Positions 51,160 to 59,160 of a DNA stretch of 64,000 nt are shown piece by piece; position 1 is the stretch's first letter, and the number at the start of each line of letters is the position of its first letter. The position numbers and the translations under genes were made by a program. Under the pieces are notes generated by a model. That model was not told where the DNA came from, did no database searches, and saw nothing but the letters and a program-made list of their open reading frames with translations. This DNA is from Ponticaulis profundi. Lineage in GTDB: Bacteria; Pseudomonadota; Alphaproteobacteria; Caulobacterales; Hyphomonadaceae. The DNA lies in assembly GCF_042659465.1 (NCBI RefSeq), contig NZ_JBHSSW010000004.1:310001-374000 (forward strand), in the 5' to 3' direction.

Positions 51160-51896
51160 AGTGGCCGGTTTATCTTGGTGTTCTCGTCGTTCTGACGCTT
51201 GTGACCCTGGTCGCGACAGCCCCGCTGTCCTTCGTGATGGAGCGGGCCGGCCAGTCGGTTCCGGCGCTGCGTTATCTTGGAACGAGCGGCACCATCTGGC
51301 AGGGACGCGTAGATGATCTGGAATATGGTATTCAGCCGGTTGGGGATCTGGCGCTTGAGACGCATCCCTCTGCACTGCTGATGGGACGCTGGTCGGCTGA
51401 CTTTCAATTGACCGATGCGGAAATTGTCGCGGCTGGATCGGTTTCGGCCTCGCTTGGCGGTGACGTCTCTCTGAAAGATCTGCGCATGAGCGGGCGAACA
51501 CGCGATCTGATGAGCATCCGCCAGGAAGTGCGTGAGCTGGATGGTCGGTTCACGCTCGATCTGGATGAGCTGAAGCTTCGCAATGAGACTTGCGTTTCGG
51601 CTGACGGTGATGTGTGGACTGATATTCTGACCCGCCTGGAAACACAATATGACTGGAAAGGTCCGGAACTTTCCGGACCGGTCAGCTGCGAGGATGGCCG
51701 GATTGCCCTGCGCATGAATGGCGTGGGCGAGGCAGGGGAAATCGTCTCGATTGAGCTTTTGATGGGCCTGAATGCGACTGGCAGTTTTGTTGCGCGCATT
51801 GAAAATCCAACCGAAGATATTGCTCAGGCTGCGACGCTTCTGGGTTTCGTGACTCGAGGTGATACGCTTGAATATGTCCACCGTATTTCACGCTGA
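51156..51896 (+). CDS. gspN: Type II secretion protein GspN
   Basis: 246 residues. One N-terminal membrane helix (about 5-24), then the T2SSN domain: YLGTSGTIWQGRVDDLEYG is the most recognisable segment, followed by a beta-rich periplasmic part resembling AsmA-like folds. GspN is found in only some T2SSs and its role is unclear, perhaps in assembly. It overlaps the gspM stop by four bases and closes the core operon, 14 bases before a small lipoprotein gene. Confidence 0.88.
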   Translation: MKWPVYLGVLVVLTLVTLVATAPLSFVMERAGQSVPALRYLGTSGTIWQGRVDDLEYGIQPVGDLALETHPSALLMGRWSADFQLTDAEIVAAGSVSASLGGDVSLKDLRMSGRTRDLMSIRQEVRELDGRFTLDLDELKLRNETCVSADGDVWTDILTRLETQYDWKGPELSGPVSCEDGRIALRMNGVGEAGEIVSIELLMGLNATGSFVARIENPTEDIAQAATLLGFVTRGDTLEYVHRISR

Positions 51897-51910
51897 GGGG
51901 AGATGAGAAA

Positions 51911-52420
51911 ATGAGTTTGATACGAAACAGCCTCCCTTTGATCTTGTCGATCGGTGTCCTCGCGGGCTGTGCCTCTGCGCCCCTGGAAGAGCAGACCGCC
52001 AAACCAAGCCCGACCTCTCCGGCGGCTGCAACCAAAGCGGCCCAGATGAAGATGAAAAAGGGACTTCCGGCGCAGGAGCTGCAGCCCGGTGAATGTGGCC
52101 TCTTTCTCTGGACACGGCGCGAGTCTCCGGAATTTGTTTTCTTTTCCAAAGCGGGCGAAGAGACCGCGTTGTTCTGGATGGAAGGCAACACCCTCACTTT
52201 GCAGCGAACCGGCGTTGCCGGGACGGTTTTTGGTCAGGAACTGACCGAACAGTTTTTTGCCTTGCCAGATGGGCGAACCATGGAGCTCCGTATGGAGCCG
52301 GGAGACTTGCTTGTCAGCGGCCAGCGTGTGCCGGAAGCCTCCATCCGGGTTCGCGATGACAATGGCTGGGAAACGCTGATACCTGTTGCGGGTGTAACCG
52401 GCTGCCAGCCTGATGCCTGA
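51911..52420 (+). CDS. Small lipoprotein at the end of the T2SS operon
   Basis: 169 residues with a clear lipoprotein signal (SIGVLAGC, C20). A low-complexity Ala/Lys/Thr spacer (about 25-50) leads to a compact beta-rich domain starting at GECGLFLWTRRESPEF, with two further cysteines (GECGLF and TGCQPDA) that could pair. I do not recognise the family with certainty. It is 14 bases after gspN behind GGGGAGATG, so it is very likely co-transcribed. It overlaps the threonine dehydratase start by eight bases. A pilotin or secretin-assembly role is possible by position only. Confidence 0.65.
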   Translation: MSLIRNSLPLILSIGVLAGCASAPLEEQTAKPSPTSPAAATKAAQMKMKKGLPAQELQPGECGLFLWTRRESPEFVFFSKAGEETALFWMEGNTLTLQRTGVAGTVFGQELTEQFFALPDGRTMELRMEPGDLLVSGQRVPEASIRVRDDNGWETLIPVAGVTGCQPDA

Positions 52421-53399
52421 GACCATCATGAGCCTTCCGGACATTCACGATATTCAGGACGCTGCGGCCCGATTGAAAGGCATCGTCACCACCACGCCTT
52501 TGCTGCGCAATGACAAGCTTGATGAGCTTGTTGGCGCGCCGGTTTATGTCAAATGCGAACCCTTGCAGGTGACGGGATCGTTCAAGATCAGGGGCGCTTA
52601 TAATCGCCTCTGCCGACTTTCAGCGGAAGAGCGAGAAAAGGGCGTCGTTGCGTTTTCATCTGGCAATCATGCTCAGGGTGTCGCCCGTGCAGCACGGCTG
52701 TTGGGGATGCCTGCGGTGATCGTCATGCCGGAAGACACGCCTGCCATCAAAATTGATGGCGTGAAAGCCGACGGCGCGGACATCGTCTTCTACGACCGGT
52801 TCAGTGAAAGCCGCGAGTTGATCGCTGAATCTCTCACAAAGAAACTGGGTGCCGTGTTGGTGCCGAGCTTTGATGATTTTCACATCATCGCCGGGCAGGG
52901 CACTTGCGGATTGGAAATCGCTGAGCAATGGCCACTGGAAACGCCTCCGGCCCAGCTTGTCTGCTGCGTGGGTGGCGGCGGTCTGATTTCAGGTGTCAGC
53001 CTGGCAGTTCGAAACGCTTTTCCAGACATTGAAATCTTCGGCGCGGAACCGGCAGACTTTGATGATTTCGACCGGTCTCTGAAAGCCGGAGAACGGCTTG
53101 GCAATCCTGCGGGCGCACGTTCGATTTGCGATGCCTTGCTCTCTGAGCGTCCGGGAGAAATGACCTTCGCGATTGCGCGCGAGCAACTCACCGGAATTGG
53201 TCGGATCAGCGATGATGATGCGCGTGATGCGGTTCGGTTTGCGTTTCGCAATCTCAAGATTGTGGCGGAACCGGGCGGCGCAGCAGCGTTGGCTGCTGTG
53301 CTCGCCGGGCGCATTCCGGTCTCGGATGGACCGATTGTGGTGGTGCTGACGGGCGGCAATATCGACGCCCGTCAGATGTCGGACATTCTAGCGGTTTAG
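52413..53399 (+). CDS. Threonine/serine dehydratase (PLP-dependent)
   Basis: 328 residues. A fold-type II PLP enzyme: the Schiff-base lysine lies in TGSFKIRGAYNRL, the substrate loop is SSGNHAQGVA, and the phosphate-binding glycines are VGGGGLISGV. It deaminates threonine to 2-oxobutyrate or serine to pyruvate. The C-terminal regulatory ACT domains of biosynthetic IlvA are absent, so it is the short, catabolic-type form. ATG 52413 overlaps the upstream lipoprotein gene; ATG 52428 is a possible alternative. Its 3' end overlaps the convergent transglycosylase gene by 12 bases. Confidence 0.9.
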   Translation: MPETIMSLPDIHDIQDAAARLKGIVTTTPLLRNDKLDELVGAPVYVKCEPLQVTGSFKIRGAYNRLCRLSAEEREKGVVAFSSGNHAQGVARAARLLGMPAVIVMPEDTPAIKIDGVKADGADIVFYDRFSESRELIAESLTKKLGAVLVPSFDDFHIIAGQGTCGLEIAEQWPLETPPAQLVCCVGGGGLISGVSLAVRNAFPDIEIFGAEPADFDDFDRSLKAGERLGNPAGARSICDALLSERPGEMTFAIAREQLTGIGRISDDDARDAVRFAFRNLKIVAEPGGAAALAAVLAGRIPVSDGPIVVVLTGGNIDARQMSDILAV

Positions 53400-55403
53400 G
53401 TCTTCCGTCAGCCGCAGCGGGGCAGGCTCTCCGGTCAGGCGTGTGCGATAGACCTGCGTGTTTTCAAGCACGCGCTGCACATAGTTGCGTGTTTCGGAGA
53501 ACGGGATCGACTCGATGAAGTCAATCGGATCGATCTCACCCTTGCGTGGATCGCCATATTCCGTGATCCAGCGCGCTGGACGTGAGGCCCCCGCATTATA
53601 GCCAGCGATTGCAAGAATATAGGAGCCGTCAAACCGGTCGATCAGATCGGACAGATGCGCGCGTCCAAGCTTCACATTGTATTCCGGGTCATCGAGCAGC
53701 CATGACATGCGATAGTCCATGCCTTCGCGTCGGGCCTGTTCGCGGGCTGTACTATTCAGCATTTGCATCAGACCATAAGCGCGGGCGCTGGAAATCGCTC
53801 CCGGGTTTAGCTCGCTTTCCTGACGAGCCAGAGCAATGGCGAGAGCCGGCTCTGCGGAATAACGCCGCTCGGTCGGCATCGGGAAGGTGAAGACCGGGAA
53901 GGCCGCTTCTGTGGCGACAACATCCTTGCCAAGGCCGGATTTTGCCCCGCGCACACCCGCTTGGGTGAGATTATAGCTATGCGCCAGATCGAACAGCAAT
54001 TGGTATTCCGCAGGCGTCTCAAGCAGGCCGTCCAGATGATAGGAGATCACCCGGAAACGATAGGATTCGCCGGCCTCTGCGAGTATGCGCAGAACCTTGA
54101 CGAGCTCCTTGTTTTCAAACGCAGCGATCTCCTCGCTTGTCGGCTGAACCGGCGCTGGCAGTGACACGGTGGTGATGCCAAGCCGTTCGGCGGATCTCTG
54201 CCCGTAGAAGGTTGTCATGTGCTCGGCGCCGCGTTGATAGGCGGCTGTCGCCTCGGCGGTCATGCCCATTGCAGTGTAGGCTTCGCCCAGCCAGTATTGC
54301 GCGCGCGACTTACTGATAGATGTCGAGACACCGTCTTCCAGCGTTTTGAAATGCTGTGCAGCATCGCCGGGGCGGTTCAGATAGCGCAGCGCCATCCAGC
54401 CTGCGATGAATTCGCCTTCTGCAAAGTCGACGCCTTCGGTCTGACCATGCGATTCAGCGAGCTGATAGGTGATCGTGTATTCATCGTCCCGAATGGCACG
54501 GCGAATATGCAGGTTTTTCTCGTCCCAGATACGCGAAAGGGCGCGGTCGCCCAGTCCATCGGGATTGAGCTCCAGCAGAAGCGGGCGAGCATCTTCCCAG
54601 CGACCGCGTTTGCGGCGCCAGTAAGAGCGCTCATAAAGCAGGCCGGGGTCATTCTGGAGGCTTGCCGGTACGGCGTTGATTTTGCCATCGACACCGTTTG
54701 CGCCAACCGCCAGAGCAATGCGCGCATCGATCAGGCGATCATAAGCGTCAGACAGATATGGCTTCATGGCGTCTGCCGCACTGCGCTGAGATGTCCAGAG
54801 CAGATAATCGACCCGTTTGATATGGTCTGCCGGATCGAGGATCTCTGCGTATTTGTTGGCGATCTCGCGCTGGCGGGAGATCAGAAATGAATGCTCGTGC
54901 CAGGCTTCCTTGATCAGGGTTTCGGCTTCTGCGCGGCGGCCAACCTGCATGTAGGCGTCGGCGAGCGCCAGCTTGCCTTCGCCGCTGGTTGGGCCATAGC
55001 TGACCAGCCATTCGATCCGCTCATTTGTTGAGAGGCTGCTGCTCGAAATCGCTTCTTCGGCGGCAATGCGCAGATTGTAGAGGCCGGGCCAGCCATCCAG
55101 ATCATTCAGCGCGCGGTTGAGCGTCGCAAAATCGGTCGCGCTGAGGCTGGACGTGGTCTCACGCCAGAGCAGCAACTTTTTCGCTGCCGGGTCGTTTATG
55201 GCCTGGCGCAGGGCGCGAACCGTGTCCCAGTCGCCAGAACTTGCCGCGCTCAGGGCAAGTTGAACGCGTTCCGCATCCGAGCGGTTCAAGACGCTGGACT
55301 TGTATGGAGGGGATGGCTTCTTAGATGGTGGGTCGATTGCACTCGCGGGCATGGCTGATACGATAAGCATCAGACCTAGCGAAAGAAATTTATGGCATTG
55401 CAT
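53388..55403 (-). CDS. slt: Soluble lytic murein transglycosylase (Slt70 type)
   Basis: 671 residues from ATG 55403; a signal peptide (MQCHKFLSLGLMLIVSAMPASA) starts there, while the open frame goes 22 codons further. The long N-terminal part is an alpha-superhelix of TPR-like helices. The C-terminal SLT domain has catalytic Glu in ALARQESELNPGAISSA, then YGLMQMLNSTAREQA and AIAGYNAGASRPARWI. It cleaves glycan strands to anhydromuropeptides in the periplasm. It is divergent from dapA. The ribosome binding site is weak. Confidence 0.93.
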   Translation of the reverse strand: MQCHKFLSLGLMLIVSAMPASAIDPPSKKPSPPYKSSVLNRSDAERVQLALSAASSGDWDTVRALRQAINDPAAKKLLLWRETTSSLSATDFATLNRALNDLDGWPGLYNLRIAAEEAISSSSLSTNERIEWLVSYGPTSGEGKLALADAYMQVGRRAEAETLIKEAWHEHSFLISRQREIANKYAEILDPADHIKRVDYLLWTSQRSAADAMKPYLSDAYDRLIDARIALAVGANGVDGKINAVPASLQNDPGLLYERSYWRRKRGRWEDARPLLLELNPDGLGDRALSRIWDEKNLHIRRAIRDDEYTITYQLAESHGQTEGVDFAEGEFIAGWMALRYLNRPGDAAQHFKTLEDGVSTSISKSRAQYWLGEAYTAMGMTAEATAAYQRGAEHMTTFYGQRSAERLGITTVSLPAPVQPTSEEIAAFENKELVKVLRILAEAGESYRFRVISYHLDGLLETPAEYQLLFDLAHSYNLTQAGVRGAKSGLGKDVVATEAAFPVFTFPMPTERRYSAEPALAIALARQESELNPGAISSARAYGLMQMLNSTAREQARREGMDYRMSWLLDDPEYNVKLGRAHLSDLIDRFDGSYILAIAGYNAGASRPARWITEYGDPRKGEIDPIDFIESIPFSETRNYVQRVLENTQVYRTRLTGEPAPLRLTEDLNR

Positions 55404-55497
55404 GAAAAGGGCTCTGCACTTTCGGTGGCGTCCTGTCTGGATGGTATGTATATCGAAGGGTTCCTGCAACGCTTTCGATCAATAGAAGTGAGAATTC

Positions 55498-56373
55498 ATG
55501 TTTAAAGGCTCCATTCCGGCCCTGGTAACACCTTTCAAGGACAATCAAGTCGACTTTGCGGCGTTCGAGGCATTGGTTGAACGTCAGATAGAAGCCGGTG
55601 CAGGTGCTTTGGTTCCATGCGGAACGACCGGCGAATCAGCCACACTCTCTCACGAAGAGCACCGCGCGGTCGTTGAACGCTGCGTGCAGGTCGTGAAAGG
55701 ACGCATCCCGATCATCGCCGGATGCGGCTCGAATTCAACGACAGAAGCCATCGGTCTCGTCGAGTTTGCCAAAAAGGTTGGCGCAGATGCTGCGCTGACG
55801 GTTTGCCCTTATTACAACCGTCCGGATCAGCGCGGGCTCTATGCGCATTTTGAAGCGATTTCGAAATCTGTTGAGCTCCCGATTTTCATTTACAACGTGC
55901 CATCGCGGACATCGAGCGACATTCAGCCTGAAACCGTGATCGAGCTGTCCAAGCTGCCAAACATCATCGGCATCAAGGACGCGACAGGTGAGCTTGGCCG
56001 GACAACACGTCACTTCCGTGAGTGCAAGGAAGGCTTCATCCAGCTATCCGGTGATGACCCGTCTGCCATTGGTTTCAATGCACTCGGTGGTCAGGGCTGT
56101 ATTTCGGTCAGCGCGAACGTTGCGCCAAAGCTGATGGCCGATATCCAGAAGGCCACACTGGCTGGCGATTTTGCGACGGCCAAAGAGCTGGAAGGCAAAG
56201 CCTACAAGCTGCATCGCGCGCTTTTCCGGTCTTCCAGCCCGGGCCCAACCAAATACGCGCTCTCAACGCTTGGTCTGTGCGAGCCGGACATTCGTTTGCC
56301 GCTGATGGGACCAGACGAGTCCGTCAAAGCGGAAGTCGTTGAAGCCATGCAATTTGCCGGAGTGACCGCCTAA
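55498..56373 (+). CDS. dapA: 4-hydroxy-tetrahydrodipicolinate synthase
   Basis: 291 residues, standard length. It condenses pyruvate with aspartate semialdehyde in lysine and diaminopimelate synthesis. CGTTGESATL holds the active-site Thr pair, Y132 is the proton relay, and K160 in GIKDATGE forms the Schiff base. The signature around YYNRPDQRG is normal. It is cytoplasmic. The smpB gene begins one base after its stop, a pairing common in Alphaproteobacteria. Confidence 0.97.
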   Translation: MFKGSIPALVTPFKDNQVDFAAFEALVERQIEAGAGALVPCGTTGESATLSHEEHRAVVERCVQVVKGRIPIIAGCGSNSTTEAIGLVEFAKKVGADAALTVCPYYNRPDQRGLYAHFEAISKSVELPIFIYNVPSRTSSDIQPETVIELSKLPNIIGIKDATGELGRTTRHFRECKEGFIQLSGDDPSAIGFNALGGQGCISVSANVAPKLMADIQKATLAGDFATAKELEGKAYKLHRALFRSSSPGPTKYALSTLGLCEPDIRLPLMGPDESVKAEVVEAMQFAGVTA

Positions 56374-56374
56374 T

Positions 56375-56833
56375 ATGTCAGGTCGAAAGCTCGTCGCAGA
56401 GAACCGCCGTGCGCGGCGCGACTATGAAATCGAAGATACGCTGGAAACGGGGATTGTTTTGCAGGGGTCAGAGGTGAAAAGCCTCCGGCTCGGCAAGGCC
56501 AATATCGCTGAATCCTATGCGAGTATCGAAGATGGCGGGCTTTACCTGATCAACGCCGATATTCCGATCTATCCGGCTGCGAACCGCTTCAATCATGAGC
56601 CAAAGCGCAAGCGAAAGCTGCTCGTGCATGCGCGTGAGATTTCTCGTATTGCAGCCCGTATCGAGCGGGAAGGGCGCACAGCGGTTCCGCTGAAGCTCTA
56701 TTTCAATCCGCGCGGGATTGCGAAGCTTGAGCTTGGTATCGCCAAGGGACGCAAAACCGTCGACAAACGTCACGCCGTCAAACAGCGCGACTGGGCGCGT
56801 GACAAACAACGCCTGTTGAAGGAAAAGGGCTGA
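56375..56833 (+). CDS. smpB: SsrA-binding protein SmpB
   Basis: 152 residues. Binds tmRNA and brings it to stalled ribosomes for trans-translation. The opening ENRRARRDYEIEDTLETGIVL, the core GSEVKSLRLGKANIAESYA, and the basic C-terminal tail (KRDWARDKQRLLKEKG-like) are typical. The stop codon lies in the loop of a small hairpin (AAAGGGC / GCCCTTT, 56824-56840). The tmRNA gene is not in the window. Confidence 0.97.
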   Translation: MSGRKLVAENRRARRDYEIEDTLETGIVLQGSEVKSLRLGKANIAESYASIEDGGLYLINADIPIYPAANRFNHEPKRKRKLLVHAREISRIAARIEREGRTAVPLKLYFNPRGIAKLELGIAKGRKTVDKRHAVKQRDWARDKQRLLKEKG

Positions 56834-56864
56834 GCCCTTTCACGATCATTGAGGACTTCGCGAC

Positions 56865-57275
56865 ATGCAGCCATTTCACCTTGCGTTTCCAACGTCTGAT
56901 CTGGCCGCCACCCGTCAGTTCATGACAGATGTCCTCGGCGTTTCCATTGGTCGGGAATCCGAAAAATGGGTCGACTATGATTTCTTCGGTCATCAGGTGA
57001 CGTCGCATCTCGTGCCAGAACTGGCTGAAGCGGCACGCAACCCTGTAGATGGCAAGCAGATCCCGGCCTTTCACTTCGGTATCGTCCTCAAATGGGAAGA
57101 CTGGGAAGCCCTGGCGGAAAAGCTCGAGACCAGGGGCATTGCTTTTGTTGTCGAGCCTTATATCCGCTTCAAGGGTGAGGTCGGCGAACAGGGCACCTTC
57201 TTTGTGCGTGAACCGGGCGGCTCTGCGCTCGAATTCAAGACCTTCCGAAACTTTGACCAGCTCTTCGCGAAATAG
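56865..57275 (+). CDS. VOC/glyoxalase family protein
   Basis: 136 residues in two beta-alpha-beta-beta-beta modules of the vicinal oxygen chelate fold. Possible metal ligands are H5 in PFHLAFPTSDL, H69 or so in AFHFGIVL, and E in GGSALEFKTF. A signature of small alphaproteobacterial VOC proteins is FFGHQVTSHLV. The substrate is unknown; dioxygenase, isomerase and resistance roles all occur in this fold. It lies 31 bases after smpB and may be co-transcribed. Its stop is three bases from the convergent UDG gene. Confidence 0.85.
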   Translation: MQPFHLAFPTSDLAATRQFMTDVLGVSIGRESEKWVDYDFFGHQVTSHLVPELAEAARNPVDGKQIPAFHFGIVLKWEDWEALAEKLETRGIAFVVEPYIRFKGEVGEQGTFFVREPGGSALEFKTFRNFDQLFAK

Positions 57276-57278
57276 CCT

Positions 57279-57938
57279 TTAACGATCTACGCAGGCTTTC
57301 GCCTTGGCAAAAACGTCATGGAACATCTCTTCGGTGAGGCGTCCTGTGTTCGTGTTATAGCGCGAGCAGTGATAGCTGGAGAGAAGTTCCACCGGACGCC
57401 CGAGCGGTGTGTCTTCTAACGTGTACTGAACCGCGTGACCAAACGGATATTTCGACGGTTTCAGGCCGAGTGCCCGGACCGTGCTGTCATGTGAGATCTT
57501 GCCGAGCGTCAGAAGCACTTTCAGCTTTGGCAGGCCTTTGATCCGATTGATCAGAAACGGACGGCAGGCATTGATTTCGGCAGCGACGGGCTTGTTCTCC
57601 GGTGGCACGCAGCGCACGGCGTTGGTGATCATGGCGCCTTTCAGCTGCAAGCCGTCATCCGGGCGCGCTTTGTATTCACCTTCGCTGAAGCCAAACTTGT
57701 CGAGAGTCGCGTAAAGCAGATCGCCGGCCCAGTCGCCCGTGAACGGGCGTCCGGTCTGATTGGCTCCGGTGCGGCCAGGCGCAAGACCGACGACCAGCAA
57801 TTCGGCATCATTCGTGCCAAAAGATGGAACCGGCGCATTGAACCAGGTCGGTTCATCCGCAGCATTCGTTTCACGATAGGCGACGAGCCGCGGACAGAAT
57901 GAACAGTCCAGCGGCGCTTCCGTTGCGAGTTGGCTCAC
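57279..57938 (-). CDS. Uracil-DNA glycosylase, family 5 (UDGb)
   Basis: 219 residues, GTG start overlapping the upstream stop (GTGA). Four cysteines (C12, C15, C110, C125) can bind the [4Fe-4S] cluster of family 4/5 enzymes. Motif 1 is GLAPGRTGANQTGRPFTGD, where family 5 has Ala rather than the polar catalytic residue, and motif 3 is SYHCSRYNTNTGRLT. Family 5 enzymes remove uracil and also hypoxanthine or thymine mismatches from DNA. It is co-transcribed with the NYN-domain gene upstream. Confidence 0.88.
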   Translation of the reverse strand: MSQLATEAPLDCSFCPRLVAYRETNAADEPTWFNAPVPSFGTNDAELLVVGLAPGRTGANQTGRPFTGDWAGDLLYATLDKFGFSEGEYKARPDDGLQLKGAMITNAVRCVPPENKPVAAEINACRPFLINRIKGLPKLKVLLTLGKISHDSTVRALGLKPSKYPFGHAVQYTLEDTPLGRPVELLSSYHCSRYNTNTGRLTEEMFHDVFAKAKACVDR

Positions 57939-58501
57939 GAGTCTGAAGAATAATCAGAATTGCCAGTTTCGCGGGGCGGGCGACCGATCAGCTGGGACAG
58001 GTCTGCCAGATCAATGAAGGTATCAGCGGCCCGGCGCAATTCATCAGAAATCATCGGGGGCTGACTTTTGACAGTCGATACAACAGTCACTCGGACACCT
58101 TTCTCTTTCACCGCATCTACAACCCGGCGCAGATCGCCATCGCCTGAGAACAGAACGATATGGTCGAGACTCGATGTCAGATTCATCATGTCGACGGTGA
58201 TTTCAACATCCATGTCGCCTTTTACGCGGCGACGGCCATCACGATCGGTGAATTCGCGGGCGGCTTTGGTGATGACATTATAGCCATTGTACTGGAGCCA
58301 GTCGACGAGCGGGCGGATGGGAGAGTAGTCATCATTTTCGACAAGGGCTGTGTAATAATACGCCCGAAGCAGCCGGCCACGCTTGCGAAACTCTTCCAGC
58401 AATTTGCGGTAATCAATTTCAACGTCGATCGCCTTGGCAGCGGAATAGAGATTGGCGCCATCAATAAAAAGCGCGATGCGTTCGTTCTGGTAAAATGCCA
58501 C
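57935..58501 (-). CDS. NYN domain protein (LabA/DUF88 family)
   Basis: 188 residues, GTG start behind GAGGAAAC. A PIN-like NYN fold with the acidic metal-binding residues in ALFIDGANLY (D14), KGDMDVEITVDMM (D96, D98) and FSGDGDLRRVV (D121, D123), consistent with a Mg-dependent ribonuclease. A short acidic Ser/Asp tail follows. Many Alphaproteobacteria carry this form upstream of housekeeping genes, but its substrate is unknown. It overlaps the UDG gene by four bases and is divergent from rpoZ. Confidence 0.9.
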   Translation of the reverse strand: MAFYQNERIALFIDGANLYSAAKAIDVEIDYRKLLEEFRKRGRLLRAYYYTALVENDDYSPIRPLVDWLQYNGYNVITKAAREFTDRDGRRRVKGDMDVEITVDMMNLTSSLDHIVLFSGDGDLRRVVDAVKEKGVRVTVVSTVKSQPPMISDELRRAADTFIDLADLSQLIGRPPRETGNSDYSSDS

Positions 58502-58767
58502 GTTTCCTCACCCTGAAATTCAATATCTGAAATGATCGGCAGCCCATATCGGAGCTTTTAAAATCTAAACTCGTTTATGTGTTTTAGTTCATTTCGGATC
58601 AAAATGAAACATTCGTGTACGGCGTATTTTGATCGAAGTAAAACAATAGTTGCGCAATGCGGTTTGCAGACGATGTAAAGCTTATAAAGAGAATGAGAAC
58701 CGGAGCTTGAATTTTCAGACCAAGCTCTGTATGAGGGTCAATCTATCTCACTAAACTGGATGGTTAA
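58502..58767. promoter_or_regulatory. Divergent NYN/rpoZ promoter region with a dyad
   Basis: AT-rich gap of about 266 bases. A perfect inverted repeat GATCAAAAT (58597-58605) / ATTTTGATC (58626-58634) with a 20-base spacer could be an operator shared by the two divergent units. The stretch before rpoZ contains AT-rich -10-like sequences (TATAAAGAG at about 58683), but I cannot fix a start site. Confidence 0.4.
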
Positions 58768-59118
58768 ATGGCTCGCGTAACCGTTGAGGACTGCCTCGAT
58801 AAGGTCGACAATCGTTTCCAACTCGTCATTCTTGCTGCGCACCGTGCCCGCATGATCCGCGAAGGATCTCCAATGGGCGTGGATCGTGACAATGACAAGG
58901 ATCCAGTTGTGGCACTCCGCGAGATCGCTGAAGAAGCGGTTGATCTCGGTACGGTGAAGGAAGCCTTCATTTCCAACCTCCAGGAAGTTCGTCCGAACGA
59001 AGAACATGAGCGTGAAGAAGACGCACGTGCACTTCAGGCTGCGCCGACAACGTCAGAAGAAGACGTCATGAAGGCTTACCAGCAGGAAATCGAGTCCGCT
59101 CGCGAAGATCGCTACTAG
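58768..59118 (+). CDS. rpoZ: RNA polymerase omega subunit
   Basis: 116 residues. ARVTVEDCLDKVDNRFQLV and LVILAAHRARMIREGS are the family signature; KDPVVALREIAEE follows. It stabilises the beta' subunit and in many bacteria forms part of a ppGpp site. The acidic C-terminal extension (EEHEREEDARALQAAPTTSEED) is longer than in enterics but usual in Alphaproteobacteria. It precedes rsh by 42 bases, the standard linkage. Confidence 0.96.
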   Translation: MARVTVEDCLDKVDNRFQLVILAAHRARMIREGSPMGVDRDNDKDPVVALREIAEEAVDLGTVKEAFISNLQEVRPNEEHEREEDARALQAAPTTSEEDVMKAYQQEIESAREDRY

Positions 59119-59160
59119 TCAGGTCTGGTAAGTCGGCGATCTCAATGCCACATTTGAGTT

